DNA from: Lachnospiraceae bacterium
GTDB taxonomy: Bacteria; Bacillota; Clostridia; Lachnospirales; Lachnospiraceae
DNA: 64,000 nucleotides
NCBI GenBank assembly: GCA_017934175.1
Contig: JAGBKB010000063.1
Location: 1 to 64,000, forward strand
Direction: 5' to 3'
Shown: positions 43,947-51,917 of the stretch, in pieces
Numbering within the stretch: position 1 is the first letter of the stretch
Layout: each line of letters starts with the position of its first letter
Translations under genes and position numbers: made by a program
Notes under the pieces: generated by a model
The model's database searches: none
Told to the model about the DNA's origin: nothing
The model's input: only the letters and a program-made list of their open reading frames with translations

Positions 43947-44728
43947 TATTTGATAACAATACTTGTTTTCTTAACTTCTTGAGCAACAGTAACAGGCAAC
44001 TCTGCTTTATTCATTGCTTTAACTATATCTTTATCAACAGAAGAATTAATTTGACAATCAATAGGATTTGTAGCAATAAAGTATCCAAGATTTGCATGGC
44101 TACTAAGAATAGAAGCAAGTGATTTTTCAAAGCTACAATTAATAGTAATGGCCTGTAAATCAGCAGAAGTGTATGGTTCAAATTCTTCTACAGGGGTGTT
44201 GCCAAATTCATCAGGCATTTCGTAGTCTGCTTTGGCAATAGCATTAATAGATGCTAAGAAACCAGCAACATCTATATTTTCACCAAGTTCAAGTATTCCT
44301 TCTTTTTGTAATTCTGTAAGACTTTGTAAAACATATTGAACAAGTTTAGTTTTACGAGTTTCTTTTTCTTCAATACTTGTACTTCCTTTAGTAAATAATT
44401 TACGAGTAGGAGTTTCAATAACTTTATTACCTGTTTTACCTATTTCACCAAATAGTTCAACAGCTTCTAAAAGTTTTTGCTTAATTCGTTCAATAGTATT
44501 CTTTTTAATATTTTGAATAGAATTTACTCTATTCTTTTCATTTTTACAACATTCAACATCAGAATTATAAATAGTAAGAACTTGACAATAAGCTTCAATT
44601 TTATCTTTAAAGTTTTCGCTTGTAATATTAAGTTCTTCTTCAAGTTCAGGAGTAAGTTCTCCATCATTTTCTTCAATAACTTCAAATATTCTTTGAAGTT
44701 GCGAGCCTAATTCAAATATATTAGCCAT
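43946..44728 (-). CDS. Gp157-like protein
   Basis: 260 residues. The N-terminal 90 residues have the layout of the Sipho_Gp157 family: ELTPELEEELNITSENFKDK (about 23), then KIEAYCQVLTIYNSDVECCK and NSIQNIKKNTIERIKQ, that is a helical domain that pairs a long coiled coil. The family is known from streptococcal phages, where it was linked to resistance against other phages; its function here is unknown. The C-terminal half (about 100-260) is an additional domain. It starts in ATTATG context. Confidence 0.65.
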   Translation of the reverse strand: MANIFELGSQLQRIFEVIEENDGELTPELEEELNITSENFKDKIEAYCQVLTIYNSDVECCKNEKNRVNSIQNIKKNTIERIKQKLLEAVELFGEIGKTGNKVIETPTRKLFTKGSTSIEEKETRKTKLVQYVLQSLTELQKEGILELGENIDVAGFLASINAIAKADYEMPDEFGNTPVEEFEPYTSADLQAITINCSFEKSLASILSSHANLGYFIATNPIDCQINSSVDKDIVKAMNKAELPVTVAQEVKKTSIVIK

Positions 44729-44731
44729 AAT

Positions 44732-44929
44732 TTATTTTATTTTTTCAATTCGTTCAATTTGAAGTTTATTAGTAGGACATAAATATGAAATTTGTTCTGC
44801 TTTCATATTATAATGTTTACGAAGATATTGTTCAATATTTTGTTTAACTTCATTTTCATAAACTTTTTTTGTTACAGCAACTTCATATATATGTCCAAAA
44901 GTATAATCAAAAATATAAATATATTGCAT
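44732..44929 (-). CDS. Hypothetical protein, 65 residues
   Basis: Small soluble protein (MQYIYIFDYTFGHIYEVAVT) with a beta-hairpin-like start and helix (VYENEVKQNIEQYLRKHYNM). Not recognised. It is 3 bp from both neighbours in the operon between thyX and the Gp157-like gene. Confidence 0.55.
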   Translation of the reverse strand: MQYIYIFDYTFGHIYEVAVTKKVYENEVKQNIEQYLRKHYNMKAEQISYLCPTNKLQIERIEKIK

Positions 44930-44932
44930 AAT

Positions 44933-45799
44933 TTAAAATATTTGGTCATAACTTTCAGGAAAATATTCATAATCAAAACAAGTATTAAGAACTTCTCTTA
45001 TTTGATTGGCAGAAATCTTTGCATTAGGGTGTGGTTTACCTGTTTCACCATAATATCTTAAATTAAGAATATGTTTCCATTCTTCAATACGATAAGTATA
45101 AACTACTTTAGTAGCAGTATCCAAAGGAAGAACACCACGAGCATCTTGAGGTTTCATTCCAAAATTTATAAGTTCTCTATAAACATTTGTAGAAATATCA
45201 CAAGCTCTTAGATAATGGTTTTGGATAGCATTTTCTTCATCTTTAAACCACCAAGGTTCACAAATTTTAACTTTACCATCAAATTTATCTTGAGTAAAAT
45301 TACAATATCGTGTAGATTGCTCACAAATATTGTTAGGAGAAGTACGATTTAATTCACGAGAAGTGCTAATTTGTGTTTGAACAAGAACTGTTTTACGAAG
45401 AATTTTATTAATACCTTCACGGTCTTCTTCGTTATTTATAAATCCTAGTAATCCAAATTCACTTGTACTATATTTAAAAAGATGGTGAAACCAAGGAACT
45501 TCACGATAAGTTTGTCCATTTATGGAAACAAACACCCATTCATTATTTTCATAATAACCGACATAAGGACTAATTTTAAAATAATCACGCATCTTTTCTG
45601 TACATACAATAATAGGAATTGCATAATAATAAGTAGCATGACGAAATATAGATTTATGTCCATTATTCCATTTTTCTTCAAGCCAAGCATTTATATCTTT
45701 TGGAGGCTTTTCTGAAGCATAACAAAGTTGAGCACATTTAACTGTAAGTTCATCATTTGGTAAGTTCCAAAGTTTTGCATAAGGTTTAACAAGTTCCAT
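44933..45799 (-). CDS. thyX: Flavin-dependent thymidylate synthase ThyX
   Basis: 288 residues. It converts dUMP to dTMP using methylene-tetrahydrofolate, FAD and NADPH. The ThyX signature region appears as TSRELNRTSPNNICEQSTRY (about 133-152), a variant of R-H-R-x7-S followed by E-x-S-x-R-Y. The N-terminal GHKSIFRHATYYYAIP and C-terminal LPLDTATKVVYTYRIEEWKH with ILNLRYYGETGKPHPNA also fit. The family is about 220-260 residues, so this one is slightly long. The gene lies 2 bp from the dNMP kinase and upstream of dut: a compact dTTP pathway. Confidence 0.9.
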   Translation of the reverse strand: MELVKPYAKLWNLPNDELTVKCAQLCYASEKPPKDINAWLEEKWNNGHKSIFRHATYYYAIPIIVCTEKMRDYFKISPYVGYYENNEWVFVSINGQTYREVPWFHHLFKYSTSEFGLLGFINNEEDREGINKILRKTVLVQTQISTSRELNRTSPNNICEQSTRYCNFTQDKFDGKVKICEPWWFKDEENAIQNHYLRACDISTNVYRELINFGMKPQDARGVLPLDTATKVVYTYRIEEWKHILNLRYYGETGKPHPNAKISANQIREVLNTCFDYEYFPESYDQIF

Positions 45800-45801
45800 A
45801 T

Positions 45802-46599
45802 TTATGATTCTTTTTTAAGTTCATACATAGCTCTTTTAATTTCATTTCTTTTAGTAGTTTCAAATACTATTTTATTATAAACTTCAATAGCTTTATAAAA
45901 TAGATTAAATAAACTACCATCATTAATTATAGTATAATCGCAATCAAAATCACAAACCTCAGAATTGTGTAAATTTTCAGTTTGTTTTTCGTCAGGTCGA
46001 ATAAGTTTAATAACATATCCTTGCCAAGTATCATCAGATTGATGAAGAGCAACAACCTCATTAGTAAACCTTACATCAGGAACTACACAAAAATGATAAG
46101 CATTTATTATACTATTTATTTTTCTAATTGTACTATTAACAAAAACATCTTCACCAAAAACATATTTCATACTATCAGCAAAGGTAGTCATTAAATTTCT
46201 AATTTTAATAAGAGGTGCATCGGGATTATTAGCAATCTTTTCTGCAAAATTATTAAAATCAAGTAAATCAGTAGGAGCAAGTCTTTGCTGGTCAATAGTT
46301 ATTTCTTTTTCATCAAGAAATTTGTTATCTCTAAAAGAATAATATTTATCATCTTTATAAGAAATATTATCAAATAGTTTTCTTTCTATTTGAAAAAGAA
46401 CAGAACAACTATCTTTTAAAGAATCAGCAAAATGAGCAATTCTTAATTTACCATTAAATGTTGGAATTAAAAAATGTTCATACCATATATTATAATTAGC
46501 AGCAGCAGGACCAACACTATTAATATATAAAAGCATAGAAGCAAAAGTATCTTTACCACTATGCTTTTGACCACCGATACCTATAACTATGTTATTCAT
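45802..46599 (-). CDS. Deoxynucleoside monophosphate kinase
   Basis: 265 residues. A P-loop occurs at residues 9-18 (GGQKHSGKDT). Later come ADSLKDSCSVLF (acceptor-binding helix) and PDVRFTNEVVALH (about 177-189), the pattern of phage dNMP kinases of the T4 gp1 type, which phosphorylate dNMPs, including dTMP made by ThyX. The start codon lies only 6 bp after a host-type TATATTTG promoter element, so the message may be leaderless. It is the first gene of a leftward unit running through thyX and dut. Confidence 0.8.
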   Translation of the reverse strand: MNNIVIGIGGQKHSGKDTFASMLLYINSVGPAAANYNIWYEHFLIPTFNGKLRIAHFADSLKDSCSVLFQIERKLFDNISYKDDKYYSFRDNKFLDEKEITIDQQRLAPTDLLDFNNFAEKIANNPDAPLIKIRNLMTTFADSMKYVFGEDVFVNSTIRKINSIINAYHFCVVPDVRFTNEVVALHQSDDTWQGYVIKLIRPDEKQTENLHNSEVCDFDCDYTIINDGSLFNLFYKAIEVYNKIVFETTKRNEIKRAMYELKKES

Positions 46600-46605
46600 C
46601 GTTTA

Positions 46606-46636
46606 CAAATATAATAATAATTAAATAAACGACAAA
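46606..46636 (-). promoter_or_regulatory. Host-type (Bacteroidota) early promoter
   Basis: On the - strand TTTG (46633-46636) is followed after exactly 19 bp by TATATTTG (46606-46613), matching the Bacteroidota primary-sigma consensus TTTG/TTG, 19-21 bp, TAnnTTTG. It lies immediately upstream of the dNMP kinase ATG. Confidence 0.75.
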
Positions 46637-46640
46637 ATTT

Positions 46641-46732
46641 AATTTTCTAAATTTTTAAGGCATTTTCAGCCGTTTATAGCCACTTTATGATAAAAGATGA
46701 TGGGGAGTTCATTTTTATATAGAAAATTGATT
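46641..46732 (-). repeat. Dispersed intergenic element, copy A
   Basis: 92-bp stretch that aligns over its full length with 62066-62157. Both copies on the - strand begin AATCAATTTTCTATAT, contain GGCTGAAA, and end in AAAAATTTA then AAAATT. It sits directly upstream of the host-type promoter of the dNMP kinase unit. Confidence 0.75.
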
Positions 46733-46763
46733 GTAGATAAAAATAAATGCCATAGAAATGAAA

Positions 46764-46790
46764 TAAGCCGCCTAAATTATAGACGGCTTA
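46764..46790 (-). terminator. Terminator after the 118-residue gene
   Basis: Stem TAAGCCG (46764-46770) with CGGCTTA (46784-46790), 13-nt loop, ending 5 bp past the stop of the gene at 46796-47152. On the - strand it is followed by TTTCATTTC, a modest T-rich tail. Confidence 0.6.
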
Positions 46791-46795
46791 ATCAA

Positions 46796-47152
46796 TTAAC
46801 TAACTAACCAAATATCATATTCACTATTAGCATCAACTTTATCCATATCTACATTACCTCTTTCTTCACATTCTCTTTCTATATAATCTTTAAATTCTCC
46901 ACGAGGATGTAGTTTACACATTCTATACATATTTACTTCACAAAGTCTACAATGTTCAGAAAACTTTGTTTTACCTAAAAGCAAATAATATCTATATTCT
47001 CCCGTATTTTCATCAATATTTCTTACCTCAATATAATATCTATAATTTGTATCAACAGGAAATAAAAATAAATTTTTAGTAACATCATAATGAGGCTTTT
47101 TATTATTAGTTACAGGGTTTATAATATCAAATCTTATTTCAGGTCTACACAT
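46796..47152 (-). CDS. Hypothetical Cys-containing protein, 118 residues
   Basis: Begins MCRPEIRFDIINPVTNNKK; a beta-rich middle (YRYYIEVRNIDENTGEYRYY) is followed by HCRLCEVNMYRMCKLHP (about 67-83), three Cys and two His that could bind one zinc ion. The C-terminus is acidic. Family not recognised. It is 3 bp downstream of the DNA ligase gene and is followed directly by a terminator, so it ends the replication operon that starts further right. Confidence 0.55.
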   Translation of the reverse strand: MCRPEIRFDIINPVTNNKKPHYDVTKNLFLFPVDTNYRYYIEVRNIDENTGEYRYYLLLGKTKFSEHCRLCEVNMYRMCKLHPRGEFKDYIERECEERGNVDMDKVDANSEYDIWLVS

Positions 47153-47155
47153 ATT

Positions 47156-48412
47156 TTATTTTGCAATACCTTCATATAAACGAACAGCTTTACAATGAAA
47201 AGGAACTTTATTAATACCGCTTCTTTCACCATATTCAACATACATATATTTACCTATTGTAACTTCTCTTTTCTTATCATCAAGAAAACTTCTTTGATAA
47301 TCAAAATCACCATTAATATGGACTTCAAAAGTTTCATCATTAATATCATTTTTAAGTTTAAATAATGGCAAATCTCGTTTTTCACCTTCAGGATAAATAT
47401 CAACAATAAGGAATTTACCATCTGTACTACGCTTATATTTAAGCATAGACATATTTCTTTTTCCAAATTGATATTCTTCATCAGGATTTCTCATTATAAG
47501 ACCTTCAAAACCCAAATCAATAAATTTATCTCGTGCTTTTATAGCATATTCTTCGTTAATAATATTAAAACGAGGAAGATAAACAAAAGGTTTATTAGTA
47601 AATAAAAGATGTTGAGATTTATCAAAGAAATCAACCATGTATTCTTCGAAATAGCTATCAAGTATTTCAAATCTTTTATATTGGGCAGTATCCTCAATAG
47701 CTAAATCATAGCACCAATAAGAAATATATTTATTTAAAATATTGTTTACATTCTTAACAGCTGAATTAATTTCATTAACTGGATAACCAGGAATATATAA
47801 TTCACCATCAAGAATATAATTTTCATAAACCATTAAATCAAGAAACTCAGAAGGAATAATATTAATAAGTTTATTAGCCAAACGATCAAGGCTATCCCAA
47901 TAAGTACCTTCTCTTGATTGAAATTGTAGTTTAATAGTTTCTTCAGCAAATAATCCACCATTATTAGTATTATTAATTTCAGCTTTTATAAAACAACGAA
48001 GACCATTAATTTTGTATTGACCAAAATAATTATCAACTTTCTTAAAAATATTATTAGCTTTATCAAAAGATTTAGCTAACATAGCTAATGTAGAACCATC
48101 AGCAGTAGTACGAATAGAAGGAAGATATGCTTCAAGAAAAGATTTTAATCCACTTAAAGTAGGAAGTTCAACATTATCTTTAAGTTCACTAAGAAATTTA
48201 TATCCAGTTTTTCTTTTAGCATTTCTACGAGAATAAATTTCATCTGAAGGATTCCTATGAGTTTTAATATATTCGTCTATAGGATGTCCATCAAGTCTAC
48301 CATGTTGAATATGAATAGTACAAACATCTTGAGTTTCAGCGTTCCAAAATGTAATATTTCCATTATTATCTTTACGATATAATGCAGATGAATAATTAAG
48401 AATATTAGCCAT
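47156..48412 (-). CDS. ATP-dependent DNA ligase
   Basis: 418 residues. The nucleotidyltransferase motifs are present in order: motif I with the adenylated Lys in Y-K134-I-N-G-L-R139, motif III LDGELYIPG (about 206), motif IV FEGLIMRNP (about 306) and motif V MLKYKR (about 323). The usual motif I is K-x-D-G-x-R; here Asn replaces Asp. An OB-fold C-terminus follows (EVTIGKYMYVEYGERSG). The N-terminal 40 residues (ALYRKDNNGNITFWNAET) look like a WGR-type DNA-end-binding domain. Role: joining nicks in replication and repair. It overlaps the upstream gene by one base. Confidence 0.9.
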   Translation of the reverse strand: MANILNYSSALYRKDNNGNITFWNAETQDVCTIHIQHGRLDGHPIDEYIKTHRNPSDEIYSRRNAKRKTGYKFLSELKDNVELPTLSGLKSFLEAYLPSIRTTADGSTLAMLAKSFDKANNIFKKVDNYFGQYKINGLRCFIKAEINNTNNGGLFAEETIKLQFQSREGTYWDSLDRLANKLINIIPSEFLDLMVYENYILDGELYIPGYPVNEINSAVKNVNNILNKYISYWCYDLAIEDTAQYKRFEILDSYFEEYMVDFFDKSQHLLFTNKPFVYLPRFNIINEEYAIKARDKFIDLGFEGLIMRNPDEEYQFGKRNMSMLKYKRSTDGKFLIVDIYPEGEKRDLPLFKLKNDINDETFEVHINGDFDYQRSFLDDKKREVTIGKYMYVEYGERSGINKVPFHCKAVRLYEGIAK

Positions 48413-48984
48413 TATTTCATTTTAAAGTTTAATAAAATTTTTCCAAAATCTTTTTTTGGAACTTTCTTTTCTTTCTTTTTTCTTTTTGGAGCATTAAGTT
48501 CTTCAAGAAGATTAGGGTCGGAGCTAATAAAACTATCTCCAGTTGCGAAATTAGTATAATCATATTCCAATTCCCCTGTAAAGAGATTATATGTTTCTGT
48601 GCGAACATAAACATTAGCAGGTTTTGATTTTCTTGTAGATTTAATTTTACCTTTAGTTTTTTCAACTTTAGGTTCAACATAATTACTTTCAAACTCAAGA
48701 TTTTCATTATGCCTATTCAACAATTTTTCAACATATTCATTATAAAGAATATAATTGTAAATAGGGATACGAAAAAGAATCCTAATGTATGTTTCTACAA
48801 CTTCATCATATCTAAAACTATTGGTAGGAATAATAATTTTACCTGCGCAAAGTTTAGAACAATCAAGTTCTGCAAGAAGATTATTGAGTGTTTCCTTTAC
48901 AGGGGTTTGGAATAGATTTTCATATTTATAATATTGAATACCATCATAATTTGGATACGATGTATTTATATTAATATTAAGCAT
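48412..48984 (-). CDS. Hypothetical protein with lysine-rich tail
   Basis: 190 residues. The N-terminal 95 residues look folded (TLNNLLAELDCSKLCAGKII; YIRILFRIPIYNYILYNEY). Residues about 105-190 are basic and low complexity (KVEKTKGKIKSTRKSKP; PKRKKKEKKVPKKDFG), suggestive of nucleic-acid binding. Family not recognised. It is placed between the ligase and primase genes and overlaps neighbours by 1 and 8 bp, so a role in DNA replication is plausible. Confidence 0.55.
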   Translation of the reverse strand: MLNININTSYPNYDGIQYYKYENLFQTPVKETLNNLLAELDCSKLCAGKIIIPTNSFRYDEVVETYIRILFRIPIYNYILYNEYVEKLLNRHNENLEFESNYVEPKVEKTKGKIKSTRKSKPANVYVRTETYNLFTGELEYDYTNFATGDSFISSDPNLLEELNAPKRKKKEKKVPKKDFGKILLNFKMK

Positions 48985-49204
48985 CTCTTAAAGTGTTATA
49001 ATCACTAACTATTTTTTCATTCCAATTATCGTATAAAACAATAGTAATATCAACATCAATTTCTTTTTTATTAGTATGTATAGATTTTAGCATTTCAAAA
49101 CTTTTGATTGCTTCATCTAAATTATTTCCAATATAATCGTGTATTGTTTCTGAATCATCATAACAATATACATCATATTGAGCAACAATATCTTTATCTA
49201 TCAT
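48977..49204 (-). CDS. Hypothetical protein, 75 residues
   Basis: Small acidic protein (MIDKDIVAQYDVYCYDDSET) with a pattern of strand, helix (LDEAIKSFEMLKSIHTNK) and strand (EIDVDITIVLYDNW). Family not recognised. It overlaps the next gene by 8 bp and lies 1 bp after the upstream gene in the replication operon. Confidence 0.55.
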   Translation of the reverse strand: MIDKDIVAQYDVYCYDDSETIHDYIGNNLDEAIKSFEMLKSIHTNKKEIDVDITIVLYDNWNEKIVSDYNTLRDA

Positions 49205-49205
49205 A

Positions 49206-49634
49206 TTAGTTTTCTCTACGAATAAGAGGATGTTTATAAATAATAATTCTTTTTGGTTTACCTATAATACAATAATTATATTTAAACCATTTAAGATAAT
49301 CACCAATAAAGTTTATACCAAGATAAGCTTTTCTTTGTTCATTATATTGTATTTCTCCAGTTTCATAATTAAATGTAGTATAATACCAATTACCGGAATT
49401 AAAAGGATTTAAAATAGCATTTTTATATCTTAATAAATAATTTATATCTTTTTGATTATCTAAATTAACTGTACCATATAAATAAACAGCAGAACTTTTA
49501 ATTTGTTTACCATGTAAATTAATATAAGTAAAATTATTATGAATATTCATTTGCCTATCAAGTTCTTGTTCTGTTTTTTCAGAAATTATTTCCATAAATA
49601 CACCATAATCTTTTTTATCAGAACGGCTTAGCAT
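49206..49634 (-). CDS. Hypothetical protein downstream of primase
   Basis: 142 residues from ATG 49634 (MLSRSDKKDYGVFMEIISEK); an ATG at 49676 would add 14 residues within the primase gene and is less likely. It is beta-rich with many Tyr, Asn and aromatic residues (NHTY-type text: NFTYINLHGKQIKSSAVYLY; WYYTTFNYETGEIQYNEQR). Not recognised. It overlaps the primase 3' end by 17 bp. Confidence 0.5.
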   Translation of the reverse strand: MLSRSDKKDYGVFMEIISEKTEQELDRQMNIHNNFTYINLHGKQIKSSAVYLYGTVNLDNQKDINYLLRYKNAILNPFNSGNWYYTTFNYETGEIQYNEQRKAYLGINFIGDYLKWFKYNYCIIGKPKRIIIYKHPLIRREN

Positions 49635-50799
49635 TACTTGTTTTTGTGTATTGAATAAGTTTTTCGTCTTTATCATAATTGATAAATTCTAATGTTTGTT
49701 TGATAAAATCTGTAATTTGAGTTATATCATATTTAGAACGAAGTTCAGCAAAATCTTTTGCACCAAGTTCTTTAGGAATAATTATAGGTTGTATATTATA
49801 ATTTTTACGAAGCCATTGAGCTTCTTCTAATCCAGTCCTATCATTATCCATTAAAGAAATTAGTTTTCCATCAAAGTTTAACTTACTTATCATCCATTTA
49901 TATTCAATTTCTCTAAGTCTATAAGTTTCATGTGGAATATTAATAAAACCAACTTTTATAGGTTGTTTACTATATCCAATACTTAAACTATCCCAAGTAC
50001 ATCCAAGAGAAAGTCTATCTTTAGTAGATTTGGTTAATACAATATAATCATAATCATTATAGTAAAGATTATAAATACCTTCTAAATGATTAGAATTAGT
50101 TATAAAACGAGTACTACCATGAGGGCGATTTGGAAAATATAATTTAATACTTGGGAGATAACCTTTTTTATGACCTAATAAATAACCATAACAAGGGTCT
50201 TTTACATCATAAAAATATTTAGGTTCAGGATTTATTGCTCGTTCAATATAATATTGGTCAATAGGATAAACGAAATGGCGATTAAGATAAGGAAGATTAA
50301 CTCCAAATTGTTGCCAATATTCTTCATCATATTTATTCCAATCACGAACAACTAATTCAATATTTGGTTTTTTCTTACGAATTCTATCTATACTAAGTTT
50401 AATAGCTTCAGTAAGAGTTGCATCTTGCTCTCCCCCGTAAAATAATTGTTTGTGTGTAATCATTATATGTTTAAGAACATATATAAAATCTCTTTTGTTA
50501 GCAATATTTATTCGTTTATTTTCTAAACGAGAGATTACAAAAGCAGCAGCATCAAAGCAATCACCCCAAAAATATCCAGCAAAATCTTTACCCTTTAATC
50601 TACCTCGATTATCGTATTTAAAACCAAATGATGGATGAACATCTTCTCTAATTGGAGAATTAATAAAATTTCCACTATCAATACAATATTGTATAGTTTG
50701 AGATGGGATATTAAAATAAGTAGAAAATATAGTAACTTGACTAACTTTACTGAGAATAAAATTTTTATTTACATTTTCAGTATTAATATTTCTACCCAT
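49618..50799 (-). CDS. DnaG-type primase (divergent TOPRIM)
   Basis: 393 residues. The N-terminal domain (to about 100) contains NSPIREDVHPSFGFKYDNRG and AGYFWGDCFDAAAF, typical of crAss-like primases in the DnaG superfamily. The TOPRIM core follows: YDYIVLTKSTKDRLSLG (about 255-270) and LISLMDNDRTGLEEAQWL (about 312-330), then GAKDFAEL. The acidic residue normally found in the first TOPRIM motif (E-G-x-x-D) is not obvious here, since the text reads T-K-S-T-K-D; D-N-D supplies the second motif. It makes primers for the family B polymerase encoded upstream. The stop is TGA. Confidence 0.75.
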   Translation of the reverse strand: MGRNINTENVNKNFILSKVSQVTIFSTYFNIPSQTIQYCIDSGNFINSPIREDVHPSFGFKYDNRGRLKGKDFAGYFWGDCFDAAAFVISRLENKRINIANKRDFIYVLKHIMITHKQLFYGGEQDATLTEAIKLSIDRIRKKKPNIELVVRDWNKYDEEYWQQFGVNLPYLNRHFVYPIDQYYIERAINPEPKYFYDVKDPCYGYLLGHKKGYLPSIKLYFPNRPHGSTRFITNSNHLEGIYNLYYNDYDYIVLTKSTKDRLSLGCTWDSLSIGYSKQPIKVGFINIPHETYRLREIEYKWMISKLNFDGKLISLMDNDRTGLEEAQWLRKNYNIQPIIIPKELGAKDFAELRSKYDITQITDFIKQTLEFINYDKDEKLIQYTKTSNAKPF

Positions 50800-50805
50800 A
50801 ATATA

Positions 50806-50847
50806 AAATTAAAGGCTGGTATCAAAATAAACATTGACACCAGCCTT
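50806..50847 (-). terminator. Terminator after the SSB gene
   Basis: On the - strand AAGGCTGGTGTCA (50847-50835) pairs with TGATACCAGCCTT (50824-50812), 13 bp with one G-U, then TAATTTT. It lies 20 bp past the SSB stop and just before the primase start. Confidence 0.8.
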
Positions 50848-50866
50848 AGCATTAGCAACGAAATAA

Positions 50867-51820
50867 TTAGAAGATATCAGCAGGCATATCTTCATCAACA
50901 CCTGCACCAGGAGCTCCAAAACCATAAGAACCCATACCCATTTCGCTACCCATAATAGCAGCGGTAGTACCCATGTCTACACCACCAGGATTTCCAGGAA
51001 TAGAAAGATTAGGTTTCTTATTCTTTTCAATATTCATAGGCTTGATGGCTTCACGAGTTGCATCAAGCTTAATGGTAGGTGCAGTATTCTGAACAAATAC
51101 TTCAATAACACCTTCACCAGGATAAGTAGGGAAAGCAAGATTACCACGGTCAACTTCGCTCCAACCAGACTTGCTGGACTTAACATAACGAAGAAGTTTA
51201 AACCAAACAGGAATAGGTTTACCATCTTTAGTTTTCCATGCAGGAGCACCATCTTTTGCGGTATTGAAAAGATTAAAGAAGTTTGCAAAAAGTTTATTCC
51301 AAGCTTCAGCAACAACTTTAGGGTCAATACTTACATATTCACCATTCTCATCAAAATCTTCAAAAGAAAGAGCAAGAGCATCCTCCATTTCAGCGGTCAT
51401 AGAAGCACCACGAAGAACATAAACATCGAGAATGTGTTTAAGATAATTAAAGATGCGAGTAATTTTCCATTCTTCTTTACCACCAGGAATAGTATTTACA
51501 TTACTTTCAACAGGAAGGAAAGAAAGAGTTTGATAACGGCGTTTTGCCTTATCTTCTTCATTAGAAGCAAAAGTAAAGACTAAACGAGATAGTTCAATAC
51601 CACGGAAAGAAGGCATTCCGGCACTATCTTCTTTAATATCTACTTTAGTAAGTTGTACATCATCAAGATGTCCAACAAACAAACCATTAGGTTTAGCGTC
51701 TACATGAGAGAAACGCAAACGAGTTGTACCAACAGTTTCATTACTGATACCCCTACGACGAGTAGGTTTAGCAGGAGCAGCTTGTGCACCAGCTGCTTTA
51801 ACTTCAGTGTTTTCTGCCAT
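50867..51820 (-). CDS. Single-stranded DNA-binding protein (crAss-like SSB)
   Basis: 317 residues. It has an Ala/Pro-rich start (TEVKAAGAQAAPAKPTRRR), a beta-rich core (LFVGHLDDVQLTKVDI; LSRLVFTFASNEEDKAKRRY) and a Gly/Met-rich linker ending in the acidic tail DEDMPADIF, the hallmark of SSBs that recruit replication partners. Role: coating ssDNA during replication and recombination. It is a single-gene unit flanked by terminators on both sides, as expected for an abundant protein, and its codons are somewhat richer in C and G than most genes here. Confidence 0.8.
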   Translation of the reverse strand: MAENTEVKAAGAQAAPAKPTRRRGISNETVGTTRLRFSHVDAKPNGLFVGHLDDVQLTKVDIKEDSAGMPSFRGIELSRLVFTFASNEEDKAKRRYQTLSFLPVESNVNTIPGGKEEWKITRIFNYLKHILDVYVLRGASMTAEMEDALALSFEDFDENGEYVSIDPKVVAEAWNKLFANFFNLFNTAKDGAPAWKTKDGKPIPVWFKLLRYVKSSKSGWSEVDRGNLAFPTYPGEGVIEVFVQNTAPTIKLDATREAIKPMNIEKNKKPNLSIPGNPGGVDMGTTAAIMGSEMGMGSYGFGAPGAGVDEDMPADIF

Positions 51821-51854
51821 ACTTTTTAATTGTTTTTAAAGTTATATATAACGA

Positions 51855-51893
51855 TAATAAAAGCCGGTAGCAGTATTAACACCACTACCGGCT
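51855..51893 (-). terminator. Terminator between the 268-residue gene and SSB
   Basis: Stem AGCCGGTAG (51885-51893 on the - strand) with CTACCGGCT (51862-51870), loop 14, followed by TTTATTATC on the - strand. It lies 25 bp after the stop of the gene at 51918. Confidence 0.8.
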
Positions 51894-51917
51894 ATGTCAG
51901 AAACTTAATTAGTAAGA

